Shown: piece after piece, positions 28,723 through 39,328 of the stretch
Position numbering within the stretch: position 1 is the first letter of the stretch
Layout of the letters: each line of letters opens with the position of its first letter
Translations under genes and position numbers: made by a program
Source of the DNA: Bacteroidota bacterium
GTDB lineage: Bacteria > Bacteroidota > Bacteroidia > Bacteroidales > VadinHA17
Length of the DNA: 64,000 nt
Direction of reading: 5' to 3'
Assembly: GCA_016718875.1 (NCBI GenBank)
Contig: JADKBL010000017.1
Location: 1-64,000 of the forward strand
The notes under the pieces: generated by a model
The model's database searches: none
Told to the model about the DNA's origin: nothing
What the model saw: the letters and a program-made list of their open reading frames with translations, nothing else

Positions 28723-28736
28723 GGGGAAGGGATAAA

Positions 28737-29939
28737 ATGAGTGTTGATTTTTCTTCAGGTAGAGTGGAAGGCATAAATTATCTTGACAACCAGCCGGTTG
28801 CAGTCTGGTTTGATGGGGGAATTATCACAAAAATTGAGAGGATTGAAAAGTTAAATAAAAGCTCGGAAATTCTGTATTTAGCTCCCGGATTTATTGATAT
28901 TCAGGTAAATGGATATGATGGCGTGTCTTTTTCCCTTGAAGGAGCTGATGATTCTTCTTTGGAAGCTAAGCATCTGTCAGTTGAAGAAATAAGGAAGATA
29001 ACAAAGGAACTTTGGGCACAGGGAGTTACAAGCTACTTCCCCACGCTTACAACAAATTCTCAGGAACTTTTCCTGCGCAATATAAGTATCCTGAAAGAAG
29101 CAATGAACGATCCGGAAAATATGGGTTCAATACCGGGCCTTCATTTTGAAGGACCCTATATATCTGCAGTTGATGGTTATCGTGGTGCTCATCCTAAGGA
29201 GCATGTCAGAATTCCTGACTGGAACGAATTCATGCAATTGTACGATAGTGCAGATGGCAAAATTTTGATTGTGACTATGGCCCCTGAGACAGAAGGAGCA
29301 ACAGATTTTATTAGGAAGTGCAGAGAAAAGGGTATAGTCGTCTCACTTGGCCATCATAACGGCTCTGCTGATCAAATACATGAGGCCGCCGAAGCCGGGG
29401 CTCAGCTCTCGACACATCTCGGGAATGGATGTGCTACAACAATTAACAGGCACAGGAACCCATTATGGCCTCAGCTTACCGATGACCGCCTTATGGCAAG
29501 CATTATTTCCGACAGTTTTCATCTTCCTCCCGACGTACTTAAGGCTTTCTATAAGATTAAAGGTGCAGAAAAGACTATTATTATCTCAGATATGGTCAGT
29601 TATGCAGGACTACCTGCTGGGCTCTATAAAATCAAGACCGGGGAAACAATTGAAAAAGCACCTAATGGTCATCTCCGTTTTTCAGGTCAGGAAGCAGGAT
29701 TGTACGGATCAGCCACACCTCTCCCGGAAGCCGTTTCACATATGATGCATGTTACCGGATGTTCACTTGGAGATATATTTAAAATGACAGCAGCAAATCC
29801 TGCAAAGCTTCATAATCTGAATGACAGAGGTGCTATTGAACCTGGCAAAAGAGCTGACTTCATTATGTTTTCAATGAATGATTCTAAATTGCAGATTGAA
29901 AGGACATTTGTTTGTGGAAACGAGGTTTATACCAGGTAA
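28737..29939 (+). CDS. nagA: N-acetylglucosamine-6-phosphate deacetylase
   Basis: NagA removes acetate from GlcNAc-6-P in the cytosol. The protein has 400 residues, the normal length. Motifs are PGFIDIQVNGYDG, GLHFEGPYIS (metal Glu), VVSLGHHNGSADQ, STHLGNGC and ISDMVSYAGLPAG (catalytic Asp), with the C-terminal PGKRADFIMF. STHLGNG replaces the more usual THLFNAM, which marks a subgroup whose exact amide substrate may differ. NagB lies 3 bp downstream, so the pair is one unit. Confidence 0.88.
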   Translation: MSVDFSSGRVEGINYLDNQPVAVWFDGGIITKIERIEKLNKSSEILYLAPGFIDIQVNGYDGVSFSLEGADDSSLEAKHLSVEEIRKITKELWAQGVTSYFPTLTTNSQELFLRNISILKEAMNDPENMGSIPGLHFEGPYISAVDGYRGAHPKEHVRIPDWNEFMQLYDSADGKILIVTMAPETEGATDFIRKCREKGIVVSLGHHNGSADQIHEAAEAGAQLSTHLGNGCATTINRHRNPLWPQLTDDRLMASIISDSFHLPPDVLKAFYKIKGAEKTIIISDMVSYAGLPAGLYKIKTGETIEKAPNGHLRFSGQEAGLYGSATPLPEAVSHMMHVTGCSLGDIFKMTAANPAKLHNLNDRGAIEPGKRADFIMFSMNDSKLQIERTFVCGNEVYTR

Positions 29940-29942
29940 GAA

Positions 29943-30725
29943 ATGATTAAACCTGTAACATATTTTAAAGATAGTCTTAAGGTAGAAATATTTAATTCTG
30001 CTGCTGAAATGGGCAAAGCATCGGCAGACTATGTTGCTGATGTTTTGCAAAAGGCAATTCATTCAAATGGTGTTGCAAATCTGATTCTTGGTACAGGAGC
30101 TTCACAATATCCGCTTCATGATGAATTACTTGGAAAGGATATTGACTGGAAAAAGATCAACCTGTTTCACCTCGATGAATATATTGGAATAGGAAACACT
30201 CATCCTGCCAGTTTCCGTCGTTTTCTCAGAGAAAGAATTGCAGAAAAAGTATTTCCAGGAAATGTTTACTACTTAAATGGGGATGCAGGAGACCTGAATG
30301 AGGAAATAAAACGTTATTCGGATCTTTTAAGAAGAAATCCGGTTGACATTGCATGTATAGGTATCGGTGAGAATGGTCATATCGCTTTTAACGACCCCGG
30401 GGTAGCCGATTTTAATGATCCTGAATATCTTAAAGTTGTGGAGATGGACGAAGCCTGCAGAAACCAGCAGGTTGGTGAGGGATGGTTTCCCACATTAAAA
30501 GATGTGCCTGTAAATGCTATAACTCTTACTGTGCCTGCAATTATGGATTGCAAATACCTGTGTTGTACTGTCCCCGACGAACGTAAATCTGATGCAGTCT
30601 TCAATACACTTGAAAAAAGAATAGATACTTCATGTCCCGCATCGGTTCTCAGGAGACATAAAAATGCAGTTTTATTCCTTGACAGATTCGCCGCATGTAA
30701 ACTACCTCAGGTAAAACCTTCATAA
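29943..30725 (+). CDS. nagB: Glucosamine-6-phosphate deaminase
   Basis: This protein converts glucosamine-6-P to fructose-6-P and ammonia, feeding glycolysis after NagA. It has 260 residues and no signal peptide. The NagB signatures are all present: the phosphate loop LGTGASQYPLHDEL, the catalytic Asp in FHLDEYIGIG and the GIGENGHIAFNDPG loop, with CTVPDERKSDAV late in the chain. The position directly after nagA and near a fucosidase fits breakdown of fucosylated, GlcNAc-containing glycans. Confidence 0.93.
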   Translation: MIKPVTYFKDSLKVEIFNSAAEMGKASADYVADVLQKAIHSNGVANLILGTGASQYPLHDELLGKDIDWKKINLFHLDEYIGIGNTHPASFRRFLRERIAEKVFPGNVYYLNGDAGDLNEEIKRYSDLLRRNPVDIACIGIGENGHIAFNDPGVADFNDPEYLKVVEMDEACRNQQVGEGWFPTLKDVPVNAITLTVPAIMDCKYLCCTVPDERKSDAVFNTLEKRIDTSCPASVLRRHKNAVLFLDRFAACKLPQVKPS

Positions 30726-30732
30726 ATGTATT

Positions 30733-32070
30733 ATGAAACGAAGATCATTCCTTAAAGAGACAATGGCAACAACTGCCGGACTTTTTGTTATTCCAACTAT
30801 TATCCCGTCTCATGTAATAGGGAAGAATCCTCCGGGAGATAAGATAAATATCGGCCTTATCGGATGCGGAAGGATTGCCAGGGAACATAATCTCCCTGAG
30901 ATTCTTAAGTATGATACTGCCAGGGTGATTGCAGTATCAGATCTCGACAGCAGGAGAATGGCTGAAGGAAAGAGAATGATCGAGGAGAGCTATGATAAGA
31001 GTACCGGCAGGAAAGGATCGGTGACAGTAAAGATGTACAAAGATTACCATGGAATACTAAGTGATAAATCGATAGATGCTGTTATTATCTGTACTCCTGA
31101 TCAATGGCATATCCAGCCGGCAATTGAAGCAGCTTTGGCAGGAAAAGATATCTATATTCAGAAGCCTCTTTCACTTACAATTAAGGAAGGAAGACAATTA
31201 AGTGATGTTGTTAAAAAGACATCAGTTATTTTGCAGGTTGGTGCACAGTGCCGTTCCTCGGAACCGCGATACAGAAAGGCTGCTGAGCTAGTAAGAAATG
31301 GAAGGATAGGGAAATTGCATACAGTGAAAATAGGAATGCCCGGTGATCCCTCAGGACCTGAAGTTACAGCAATGCCTGTTCCGGAAAACTTCGATTACAA
31401 AACATGGCTGGGATCAACTCCGGAAGTGTTTTATAATGAACTGAGGGTGCATCCGCAGAGTGATTATTCAAGACCCGGATGGTTAAGGAATGAACAGTTT
31501 GGTGCAGGAATGATAACCGGATGGGGATCACATTTTTTCGATTACAGCGCATGGGGCATGGATACAGAATACACCGGTCCTGTTTCAGTTGAGGCAGTGG
31601 CACAATTTCCGCGGTCAGGGATTTGGAATGTACACGGGGATTTTATGCTTAAAGCCGAATACAGGAACGGGATCACAATGTTTGCCGGAACCGGTTATCC
31701 TTACGGAGTAAGATACGAAGGCGAGACCGGCTGGATATATGTCACACATGCAGGTACTCCCAAACTTGAAGCAAGTGATCCTGCAATACTTAGTTCAGAA
31801 ATTAAAGAAAGTGAGATACATTTATACATGACAACCGAACATCATGGCAACTGGCTTGATTGTATCAGAAGCAGAAAGCAGACAATTTCGCCTGTGGAAG
31901 TTGGTCACAGGTCATGTTCACTATGCCTGATAAGCCATATTGCCATGAAAGTACCCGGAATACTGAAATGGGATCCGGAAAGTGAGAGATTTACCAACAA
32001 TGAGCAGGCCAATTTATTTCTTAAAAGGGAGCAGAGAGCTCCTTTTGGAACTGATTATATAAAACTTTAA
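30733..32070 (+). CDS. Tat-exported Gfo/Idh/MocA oxidoreductase, copy 1
   Basis: This NAD(P)-dependent sugar oxidoreductase of 445 residues has the signal KRRSFLKETMATTAGLFV. The Rossmann motif is INIGLIGCGRIAREHN and the catalytic-domain motif is DIYIQKPLSLTIKEG, where the family Lys of EKP is kept although Glu is replaced by Gln. ICTPDQWHIQPAIEA is the usual cofactor-contact strand. Such exported members are thought to oxidise C3 of glycosides or act like GFOR with a tightly bound cofactor. It closes the plus-strand catabolic run, 7 bp after nagB. Confidence 0.85.
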   Translation: MKRRSFLKETMATTAGLFVIPTIIPSHVIGKNPPGDKINIGLIGCGRIAREHNLPEILKYDTARVIAVSDLDSRRMAEGKRMIEESYDKSTGRKGSVTVKMYKDYHGILSDKSIDAVIICTPDQWHIQPAIEAALAGKDIYIQKPLSLTIKEGRQLSDVVKKTSVILQVGAQCRSSEPRYRKAAELVRNGRIGKLHTVKIGMPGDPSGPEVTAMPVPENFDYKTWLGSTPEVFYNELRVHPQSDYSRPGWLRNEQFGAGMITGWGSHFFDYSAWGMDTEYTGPVSVEAVAQFPRSGIWNVHGDFMLKAEYRNGITMFAGTGYPYGVRYEGETGWIYVTHAGTPKLEASDPAILSSEIKESEIHLYMTTEHHGNWLDCIRSRKQTISPVEVGHRSCSLCLISHIAMKVPGILKWDPESERFTNNEQANLFLKREQRAPFGTDYIKL

Positions 32071-32089
32071 AGAATTGGGTTGTGTTGCT

Positions 32090-32120
32090 GGCGCGGATTT
32101 AGCGAAGCGTAATCCGTGCC
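32090..32120. terminator. Inverted repeat between convergent genes
   Basis: GGCGCGGATT and AATCCGTGCC can pair around TAGCGAAGCGT. It lies between the end of an oxidoreductase gene (plus) and purU (minus). There is no T-tract, so it is better seen as an intergenic repeat that may also stop transcription. Confidence 0.45.
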
Positions 32121-32143
32121 ATCTCTGGTGCTATCTTATGACT

Positions 32144-32972
32144 TTATTCAAAAACAACAGTCTTATTGTTGTAAACAAATACCCTGTCTTCAAATACAAG
32201 CTGCATTGCCCTGATCAGTGCAGCTGTCTCATTCTCCCGGCCTGCTTTAATAAGATCTGCAAGCCTGTATGAATGATTTATTGTGGTGGTCTTCTGAACA
32301 ATAATTGGACCGTCATCAAGATCATTTGTAACAAAGTGAGCTGTTGCCCCGATAATTTTCACACCTCTTTTGTAAGCCTGACTATAAGGGTTAGCACCAA
32401 TAAATGCAGGCAGAAATGAATGGTGAATATTAATGATTTTCAGTTTGAATGCATCAACAAATTCAGGTGACAGTATTCTCATGAATTTGGCCAGGATAAG
32501 ATAATCAGGATTATACTGAATGATTGTTTTTAATAACTCAGATTCAAATTCCGCTTTGTCTTTGTTTTCGTGCGAAACAAAATGAAATGGGATATCAAAT
32601 CGTTCAGTAATATTCTTCAGATCAGGGTGGTTGCCTATAACACAAAGTACCCTGGCCCCAAGAGTTTTGAAATGGTTTCTTGTAAGGATATCACTTAAAC
32701 AGTGATACTCCTTTGTAACCAATACTACTATTTCCTTTTCAGGTTTTGGATCAACTCTCACAATGGCATTTTTGGGCAGTACAGACTTTATGGAATACTC
32801 CATTGAAGAAGGGTCAGTAATTCCATCAGCAATGATTCTGACAAAAAATTTATTCTCCTCCAGAATCCACATGTTCGCGCATGGAGATAATATTACATGC
32901 CGCATTTGCCAGAACAGATGCTATATCTGCAACCAGACCCACCCTGTCCTCGCACTGAATAATTATAACCAT
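32144..32972 (-). pseudogene. purU: Formyltetrahydrofolate deformylase, frameshifted in the ACT domain
   Basis: PurU hydrolyses 10-formyl-THF to formate and THF, supplying formate for purine synthesis and balancing one-carbon pools. The N-terminal ACT domain (MVIIIQCEDRVGLVADIA, ISMREHVDS) lies in one frame. The formyltransferase domain follows, with the catalytic Asn-His-Asp set in NIHHSFLPAFIGANPY and FVTNDLDDGPII. One extra G (32860-32861) separates them; removing it gives HVDSEENKFFVRI, 275 residues, the usual length. The start at 32972 has an AGGAGG ribosome-binding site. The downstream frame alone would lack the ACT regulatory domain. Confidence 0.9.
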
Positions 32973-33036
32973 ATGATATCCTCCTGTGTTTTCACAATTT
33001 TACGAATAAATTCATTCTTCAGGGAAGGTCAGATAG

Positions 33037-34222
33037 TTACTGAATAAGGAATTCTGCTATAACAGGTTCCTGTAGTTTAATTCTGTATCCGGGTTTCCCA
33101 TTTATTGTAATTCTTTTTCCACCATTTTCAAGAATTACTTTTTCACAAACCCGCATAAGCAAATCAGCCTGATCAGAAACCTTCATCTCTCCGGGAAGTT
33201 GTGGTCTGGTATTGTTAAAAAAGATATCAGGCATATTGAAACCTTGAAGTGAACTGATTTTTTTAAATCCTGTATTAGCACCGGTTACAGCACCTGCAGT
33301 TGCAGCATTACATCGGCGTCGAGTCCCAGCCATTGCATACTGGAAGTGTTTGTAGAATCTCCATTTCCATAAAGAAGGGACAGAATTACCATTGCCCCGT
33401 TTGAAGGAGTGGAATTCCCATTCCAGTTGCGGTCCACTACCCACTTTTTGTACAATGACTGCCTTGCAGTTACCCAGTCATCCGGATTTTTATGATATAA
33501 TTTTATTGCATCATTTACAACTTCTGCCATTGCACTGGCTGGATCAATCCCTTTTAGTGCACTTATGAGAACCTCTTCAATCGGTTTCTGTACTGACTAA
33601 ATTGAGACTGATTAATGTGGTCCAGAATTGCTGACTGAATTGGTTCCCCGCTTACAGAAATATGGGCATACCAGATCCCTAAATGAGCAGCTGTCACCGG
33701 CATACCAGGGGAAATCATTCCATAAGCCTCTGTACAAAATTGTCCGGAGAGATTAAAAGCTGCAGGCTTGTTGTTCTCGACTGCACCGGTTGCAGGAGGT
33801 ATAAATCCTTTGTCCATCAGGTCACGTGCATTCTTATTGGCAACCCATATTCCGGTATTCATATTGGCTTTCCAGATTTCTACGATTCTGGGATAACTGA
33901 GTTTTAGAGTATTCTCTTTATCCATAAAATAAAGATGAGTTAACTCAAAGTCATTATCATCATCTGTGCGGGCTCCTTCAGGTAAGTACTGAAAATCAGG
34001 GAGAGAGGACCTCGGTTCTTTATCATATTTGAACTCATGTGGCAAGCCTTCGAGCCCTCCGACTAACATTCCAGTCCAACTGCCATACAAACGATCGCGA
34101 AGCTCTTCTCTCGTAATCTCGATAGTATTTTTTGGAGGCACCTTTTTTACATAAGCGGAAGCTGAAATGATAATTGAAACAGACAGAATCAGCAGAAACT
34201 TATCAGAATGTTTTTTGAACAT
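33037..34222 (-). pseudogene. Exported ADP-ribosylglycohydrolase (DraG)-like protein, three frame breaks
   Basis: A hydrophobic signal (FLLILSVSIIISASAYV) precedes the all-alpha DraG fold: RLYGSWTGMLVGGLEGLPHE, the acidic metal loop ARTDDDNDFELTH, VTAAHLGIWYAHISVSGEP and the late LGLDADCNAATAGAVTGA. There is an extra base near 33622 (CTGG), another near 33595, and a missing base near 33311 (GATGT for GATTGT). The repaired protein is about 394 residues. The usual substrate is ADP-ribosylated protein, but exported Bacteroidota members probably act on other glycosides. The start codon overlaps the stop of the GH43 gene (TAATG). Confidence 0.7.
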
Positions 34223-35196
34223 TATTTACTTGTATTTTGAGGGGTGTATGTTGGTCCGTCCGATGAAATTTTATCATTATCTACAAAAATCCGATCGATT
34301 CGGGGGTATCGTGCAGTATGCCCGGTATCCCATCCGTGATAAACAATCCAGTCTTTACCTGCCCGGTCAATAAATAAAGAATGATGACCAGGTCCTTTTA
34401 CGACTGAATTTGATCTTAAAATGGTGTCACTTTTTTCAGTATAAGGTCCCATAGGATGAGAAGCAATTGCATATCGGACATGATAAGTGCTGTCCTGCCA
34501 GTTCCCACAACTATAGGTAAGAAAATACTTGTTGTCGCTAAGAAGAATGAATGGACCTTCCTGCCACGGATGATGGCTAATGATCTGAACCGGGTTTCCT
34601 TCAATCTGAGTCGGAGAGAGCAACTTATCGGCATAGATTTGCCCTGCTGCTAATCCATCCTTGTTGCCATGCTCGATGGTATAGAATATGTACATTGTAC
34701 TGTCAGTATCAATGAATATATGTCCGTCGATGGAAGAATGTTGAACTATAACCCCAAAATTCCGGTATGGTCCCTGGATACTGTCAGCTATGGCCAAACC
34801 AACATGATTACCTGAGTTCATTGGCGATTCCCGGGGTGACGCAGTATAATAAAGATAAAATTTATTCCTGATTTTATAAACTTCAGGAGCCCAGAAGTGT
34901 TTAAAATTCCAATCTGTTTCAGCCCCCTTTTCTACAGCACCTCTTACAAACTCCCAGTTTGCCATATCTATGGAGCGGTGAATGGGAATGAACCTTCCAT
35001 CCTCAGAGCCTCCGGTCGCAAACATGTAATAGTAACCGTTCTCGTATTTCATATAAGGATCTGCCAGATATTTGGAGATGATTGGATTGCAGTAAGTTAA
35101 TGAATCTGAATGGCTGGAGTCCTTTTTTTCAGGAGCCAAATTACAGGAATAGAGGAATAATGAATATGCAAAAATAATGCTAGCAGCTATTTTCAT
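34222..35196 (-). CDS. Glycoside hydrolase family 43 lipoprotein
   Basis: This is a five-bladed beta-propeller glycosidase of 324 residues with a lipobox (LFLYSC). The catalytic base Asp lies in SKYLADPYMKYENGYYYMF, the pKa-modulating Asp probably in the SIDGHIFIDTDS region, and the general acid Glu in HPWQEGPFILLS. GH43 members release L-arabinose or D-xylose, and some D-galactose. It is 1 bp from the upstream oxidoreductase gene and overlaps the DraG-like gene, so the three form an operon on the minus strand. Confidence 0.88.
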   Translation of the reverse strand: MKIAASIIFAYSLFLYSCNLAPEKKDSSHSDSLTYCNPIISKYLADPYMKYENGYYYMFATGGSEDGRFIPIHRSIDMANWEFVRGAVEKGAETDWNFKHFWAPEVYKIRNKFYLYYTASPRESPMNSGNHVGLAIADSIQGPYRNFGVIVQHSSIDGHIFIDTDSTMYIFYTIEHGNKDGLAAGQIYADKLLSPTQIEGNPVQIISHHPWQEGPFILLSDNKYFLTYSCGNWQDSTYHVRYAIASHPMGPYTEKSDTILRSNSVVKGPGHHSLFIDRAGKDWIVYHGWDTGHTARYPRIDRIFVDNDKISSDGPTYTPQNTSK

Positions 35197-35197
35197 T

Positions 35198-36609
35198 TTA
35201 TAATTTATATGGGTTCCGGTATTCGTAGCTCAGTAGTTTATTTGCCTTGTCGGAATTGGTGAATACCTCCTTGTCCTTATCCCAGATCAGTCTCTCCCTT
35301 GTTATCATTGCAATTGTTGCAAGATGGGCCATACTTGTGGAGCGGTGACCAACTTCAGGGGTGGCATTAGGAACATTCCTTGACTTTATGCAATCGAGGA
35401 AGTTCCGGATATGGTTTGCTGTACTATTGAGAATACTTTTTTCTGTCTGAGTGTTTTCTTTTTCCTCAAGTTTAAACTCCTCAGGGTCAGTAAGTTTATC
35501 CCAATCCTGGAACTGTCCTGCTTTAGTCGGTACTATCTTATAATCATTTTCATTCGTATAGAGAGTTCCGTTTGTTCCTCTCATTTCAATAAAGCCATAG
35601 GGAACAAAGCTTCCCGAGGTTGCTTCGAGGACCTGCATGTTTATGATTTTACCCGAGGCAAATTCAAAAGTGGCATTCAGTGTGTCAGGGATTGTGCGGT
35701 CATCATCTATTGCAAATTTCCCCCCGTGAGCGCTTATTGAAACGGGTGCTTCCTCATTAAGCATCCATCTTATAAGGTCAAGATAATGAACTCCATTATT
35801 ACTGATCTGATTGCAATATTCCTCCCACCATCTGAATTTATACGGAGCAATGTTATACTGATATGGTCTGAAGGCTCTTGGTCCCAGCCAGGCATCCCAG
35901 TTAAAGTTCTTTGGTGGCTCCTCAGGCTTCATTTTTCCGATGCCTGCCGGGAACATATTTGATACATGACATGCATTTGAATAAGTTATTTTTCCTAATC
36001 TTCCGGCCGGTATCTCTTTGCCAGTTTCAGGAATGTAGGTGCCGATCTTCTGTTCAGGCCTACTGTTACAATCTGTTTGCTTTCTTTCCATGCTTTAACA
36101 ATTGCTTTTCCCTCTGCAATAGTTTTGGAAAACGGCTTCTCGATATATACATCTTTACCAGCCTTTATTGCCTCAATGGTCATTATTGCATGCCAGTGGT
36201 CAGGAGTTGCAATGCATACAGCATCTATGCTTTTATCCTCAAGTATTTTGTGATAATCGGAATATCTTGCGACCTTATTTGGGAAATTTTCTCCCATTTT
36301 GGGGATTTGTCCGGGCATATCCTTTATATACCTTGGTTCAACCTGCGACCGGTCGCGTGTGATGTATGGTTCGTATATATCGCACAGGGCAGCAATTTCA
36401 CAATCAGGCTGGGCCATGAAAACCTGCAATAGCTGGCTTCCCCGGTTCCCCACTCCGATAAAACCAACACGGATTTTTTCATTCGCACCGTATATCCTGC
36501 TGAAGGATGATGCGTTTGCTGGATTTGCACCAAGAGCTATTCCTGCCGATACCATTCCGGTTGTTGCAATGAAAGTACGGCGTGATGTTTTGTTATCTGA
36601 GTTTTTCAT
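35198..36609 (-). pseudogene. Tat-exported Gfo/Idh/MocA oxidoreductase, copy 2, frameshifted
   Basis: The signal SRRTFIATTGMVSAGIALGA is followed by the Rossmann motif RVGFIGVGNRGSQLLQVF, CIATPDHWHAIMTIEA and the catalytic DVYIEKPFSKTIAEG. The second half has WDAWLGPRAFRPYQYN and the His motif NNGVHYLDLIRWML. One base is missing from the AAA run at 36017-36019; adding it gives TFLKLAKEIPAGRLGKITYS, about 470 residues. The start at 36609 (MKNSDNK) gives a normal Tat signal. It is the first gene of a minus-strand unit with GH43 and the DraG-like protein. Confidence 0.85.
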
Positions 36610-36728
36610 GATAGGTATATTTATTACCAAACTTACATAAAAAACCATACTAGTAATTCCAATAATTAACTTAAATCAGTAAATTGTGGGAATTATTTAA
36701 CAAATCACTATTACATAATTATAAAGTC

Positions 36729-37772
36729 ATGAATAAAGAACTTAACCGTCGCGATTTTGTCAGAACAGCAACATTGGGAGGTATTGGACTTGGTTTGGCT
36801 GCAAAAGCTGAAACTCTTTTTGGAATGGGCAGCCAGGCATCAGGAAGGATTGGAATCATTGGTCTTGATACATCTCACAGCACTGCATTTACAAAGGCTC
36901 TTAACGGACCAGATGTTAAGCCGGAATTTTCCGGTTTCAGGATCGTTGCTGCTTATCCGAAAGGAAGCAATGATATCAAATCAAGCGTCGACAGGATCCC
37001 TGGTTATATCGAGGAGGTTAAGAAATATGGTGTGGAAATAGCAAATTCTATTGAAGAGCTGATTTCAAAGGTTGATTATCTTCTTCTTGAGACTAATGAC
37101 GGACGAATTCATCTTGAACAGGCTTTACCTGTTTTCAAGGCAGGAAAAAGAATGTTTATTGATAAGCCTATTGCAGCAAGCCTTGAGCATGCAATTGCAA
37201 TTTTCAATGCATCTGCCTTCTACAAAGTCCCTGTATTTTCTGCATCATCATTGAGATATATTTCAGGTATTAAAGATATTGAGAGTGGTAAAATAGGCAA
37301 GATACTTGGAGCTGATGCTTACTCACCCTGCAGCCTTGAAAAAAGCCATCCTGATCTGTTCTGGTATGGAATACACGGTGTTGAAACACTATTCACTGTC
37401 ATGGGAACAGGCTGTAAAACAGTCACAAGGATCAGCACAGCCGATACAGATGTTGCAGTAGGAGTATGGAATGACGGGCGTATAGGTACTTTCAGGGGAA
37501 CACGTTCAGGGGCACATGGTTATGGCGGTACCGCTTACGGGGAAAAAGGAGATCTTTCACTTGGAACTTATGCAGGTTATGATCCGCTTCTGGTCAGGAT
37601 TCTCGAGTTCTTTAAAACAGGAGTTGTGCCTGTAAAGAAGGAAGAAACCCTTGAAATATTTGCATTTATGCAGGCGGCTGATATAAGCAAGCAAAAAGGC
37701 GGTGTTCCTGTTGATGTTGCAAAAGTTATGGCTGATGGCATTAAAAAGGCAGCCAAAATTAAATTCGTTTAA
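36729..37772 (+). CDS. Tat-exported Gfo/Idh/MocA-like oxidoreductase, copy 3 (divergent)
   Basis: This 347-residue protein has the signal NRRDFVRTATLGGIGLGLAA. It is shorter than its neighbours and lacks the standard GxGxxG: the first strand reads RIGIIGLDTSHSTAFTKAL. The catalytic segment survives as RMFIDKPIAASLEHA (DKP for EKP). The C-terminal domain has WYGIHGVETLFTVMG and GTFRGTRSGAHGYGGTAYG. Cofactor binding may differ from the other copies. The start at 36729 is chosen for the Tat signal; the frame is open from 36684. Confidence 0.8.
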   Translation: MNKELNRRDFVRTATLGGIGLGLAAKAETLFGMGSQASGRIGIIGLDTSHSTAFTKALNGPDVKPEFSGFRIVAAYPKGSNDIKSSVDRIPGYIEEVKKYGVEIANSIEELISKVDYLLLETNDGRIHLEQALPVFKAGKRMFIDKPIAASLEHAIAIFNASAFYKVPVFSASSLRYISGIKDIESGKIGKILGADAYSPCSLEKSHPDLFWYGIHGVETLFTVMGTGCKTVTRISTADTDVAVGVWNDGRIGTFRGTRSGAHGYGGTAYGEKGDLSLGTYAGYDPLLVRILEFFKTGVVPVKKEETLEIFAFMQAADISKQKGGVPVDVAKVMADGIKKAAKIKFV

Positions 37773-37805
37773 TCTGAGTATTTACAATATAATTTTCGAA
37801 TATTT

Positions 37806-39149
37806 ATGACAACCAGTCGAAGATCTTTTATTAAAAAATCTGCCGCAGGTATTGCTGCAGTAAGTGTGGGCGGGATATTACCGGGTTTCAGTGCAAGAAG
37901 CTATTCATCGATAATAGGTGCAAATGACAAAGTTCTTCTGGCTGTTATGGGAGTCAACTCCCGCGGCAAAGCACTATCCGACACTTTTTCAAAACAGGAG
38001 AATGTAGAAATAGTTTATATCTGTGATGTTGATTCAAGGGCTGAAGCAGCATGTTCTGACGCAATTGAGAAACTGGGAAAGAAACGTCCATCGGCATGTC
38101 CCGATTTTCGTAAGGCACTCGATGATAAGAAAATAAATGCCCTCGTTGTTGCAGCTCCCGATCACTGGCATGCACCGGCTGCCATTCTGGCCTCAAAAGC
38201 AGGCAAGCATGTGTATCTTGAAAAACCCTGTAGTCATAATCCCAGAGAGGGGGAGTTACTGGTTGCAGCAGCTGAAAAGTACAAGACAATAATTCAGATG
38301 GGGAATCAGCGCCGTTCATTCCCTAACGTTGCCGCAGGTATAGCTGAACTAAAGTCAGGAATAATCGGACGACCTTATTTCGCCAAAACATGGTATACAA
38401 ATAACAGACCTTCTATCGGAATCGGTAAGGAAGCTCCTGTTCCGGAGTGGCTGAATTACGATTTATGGCAGGGACCGGCACCAAGGAAACCATTCAAGGA
38501 CAACCTTATACATTATAACTGGCACTGGTTCTGGAACTGGGGTACAGGAGAAGCACTTAATAACGGAACCCACTATTCCGACCTCGCACGCTGGGGGCTT
38601 GGAGTAGATTATCCTGTGAAAGTAAGCTCTTCCGGAGGCCGGTTCAGGTATAAAGATGACTGGGAAACACCTGACACCCAGGTTATATCAATGGAGTTCG
38701 ATAATAATACCGCAATGACGTGGGAAGGTGTCAGCTGCAACGGCAGGAAAATAGAAGGCAGTGCGGTAGGTGTTATCTTCAGTGCAGAGAATGGTTCACT
38801 CAGGATCGATGCAGGTAATGCTTATACAATATATGACATTCAGGGTAAGATTATTAAGGATGTTACGGCTGATACTGTGATTGATTCCAGGAATCTGAGC
38901 AATCCGTCAGGCGGCCTCGATGCATTTCATATTGTCAACTTCCTCGATGCCATCAGGAAAGGAACAAAACTTAATGCAGATATTGTTAGCGGATATAAGA
39001 GTACTCTGCTTGTTCAGCTCGGCAATATAGCCCAGAGAACAGGTAAAACGCTGAATATCAATCCTGAAAATGGCCATATTATGGGTGATCCTGTAGCAGA
39101 GAAACTATGGTCACGGGAGTATGAAAAAGGGTGGGAACCGGTTATCTGA
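37806..39149 (+). CDS. Tat-exported Gfo/Idh/MocA oxidoreductase, copy 4
   Basis: This 447-residue protein has the signal SRRSFIKKSAAGIAAVSVGG and the linker SARSYSSIIGANDKV, shared with copy 5. The Rossmann strand is LLAVMGVNSRGKALSD, followed by VVAAPDHWHAPAAIL, catalytic HVYLEKPCSHNPREGE and the His motif ALNNGTHYSDLARWGLG. The paired tryptophan-rich loop HYNWHWFWNWGTGEA is typical of the exported subgroup. It lies 33 bp after copy 3 and precedes the sugar permease gene. Confidence 0.87.
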   Translation: MTTSRRSFIKKSAAGIAAVSVGGILPGFSARSYSSIIGANDKVLLAVMGVNSRGKALSDTFSKQENVEIVYICDVDSRAEAACSDAIEKLGKKRPSACPDFRKALDDKKINALVVAAPDHWHAPAAILASKAGKHVYLEKPCSHNPREGELLVAAAEKYKTIIQMGNQRRSFPNVAAGIAELKSGIIGRPYFAKTWYTNNRPSIGIGKEAPVPEWLNYDLWQGPAPRKPFKDNLIHYNWHWFWNWGTGEALNNGTHYSDLARWGLGVDYPVKVSSSGGRFRYKDDWETPDTQVISMEFDNNTAMTWEGVSCNGRKIEGSAVGVIFSAENGSLRIDAGNAYTIYDIQGKIIKDVTADTVIDSRNLSNPSGGLDAFHIVNFLDAIRKGTKLNADIVSGYKSTLLVQLGNIAQRTGKTLNINPENGHIMGDPVAEKLWSREYEKGWEPVI

Positions 39150-39292
39150 CCCCCCATCCCCCCAAGAGGGGGCTTTAAGATCAAACGATAATGGCGGTAT
39201 ATTAATATTAAGTTCCGGAAATATTTTAATAATGAATTTTTTATATTCAATTTTACTTTAGTGATAAGTCCCCCTTGGGGGATTTAGGGGTA
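39150..39292. repeat. C/G-rich palindromic intergenic element, copy 2
   Basis: The left arm CCCATCCCCCCAAGAGGGGG (39154-39172) and right arm AAGTCCCCCTTGGGGGATTT are in opposite orientation, as in the copy at 7391, but about 90 bp of A+T-rich sequence separates them. It starts exactly after the stop codon of the oxidoreductase gene. Confidence 0.75.
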
Positions 39293-39328
39293 AGATTTAA
39301 AACAATTAACCAATTTATCATACAAGTA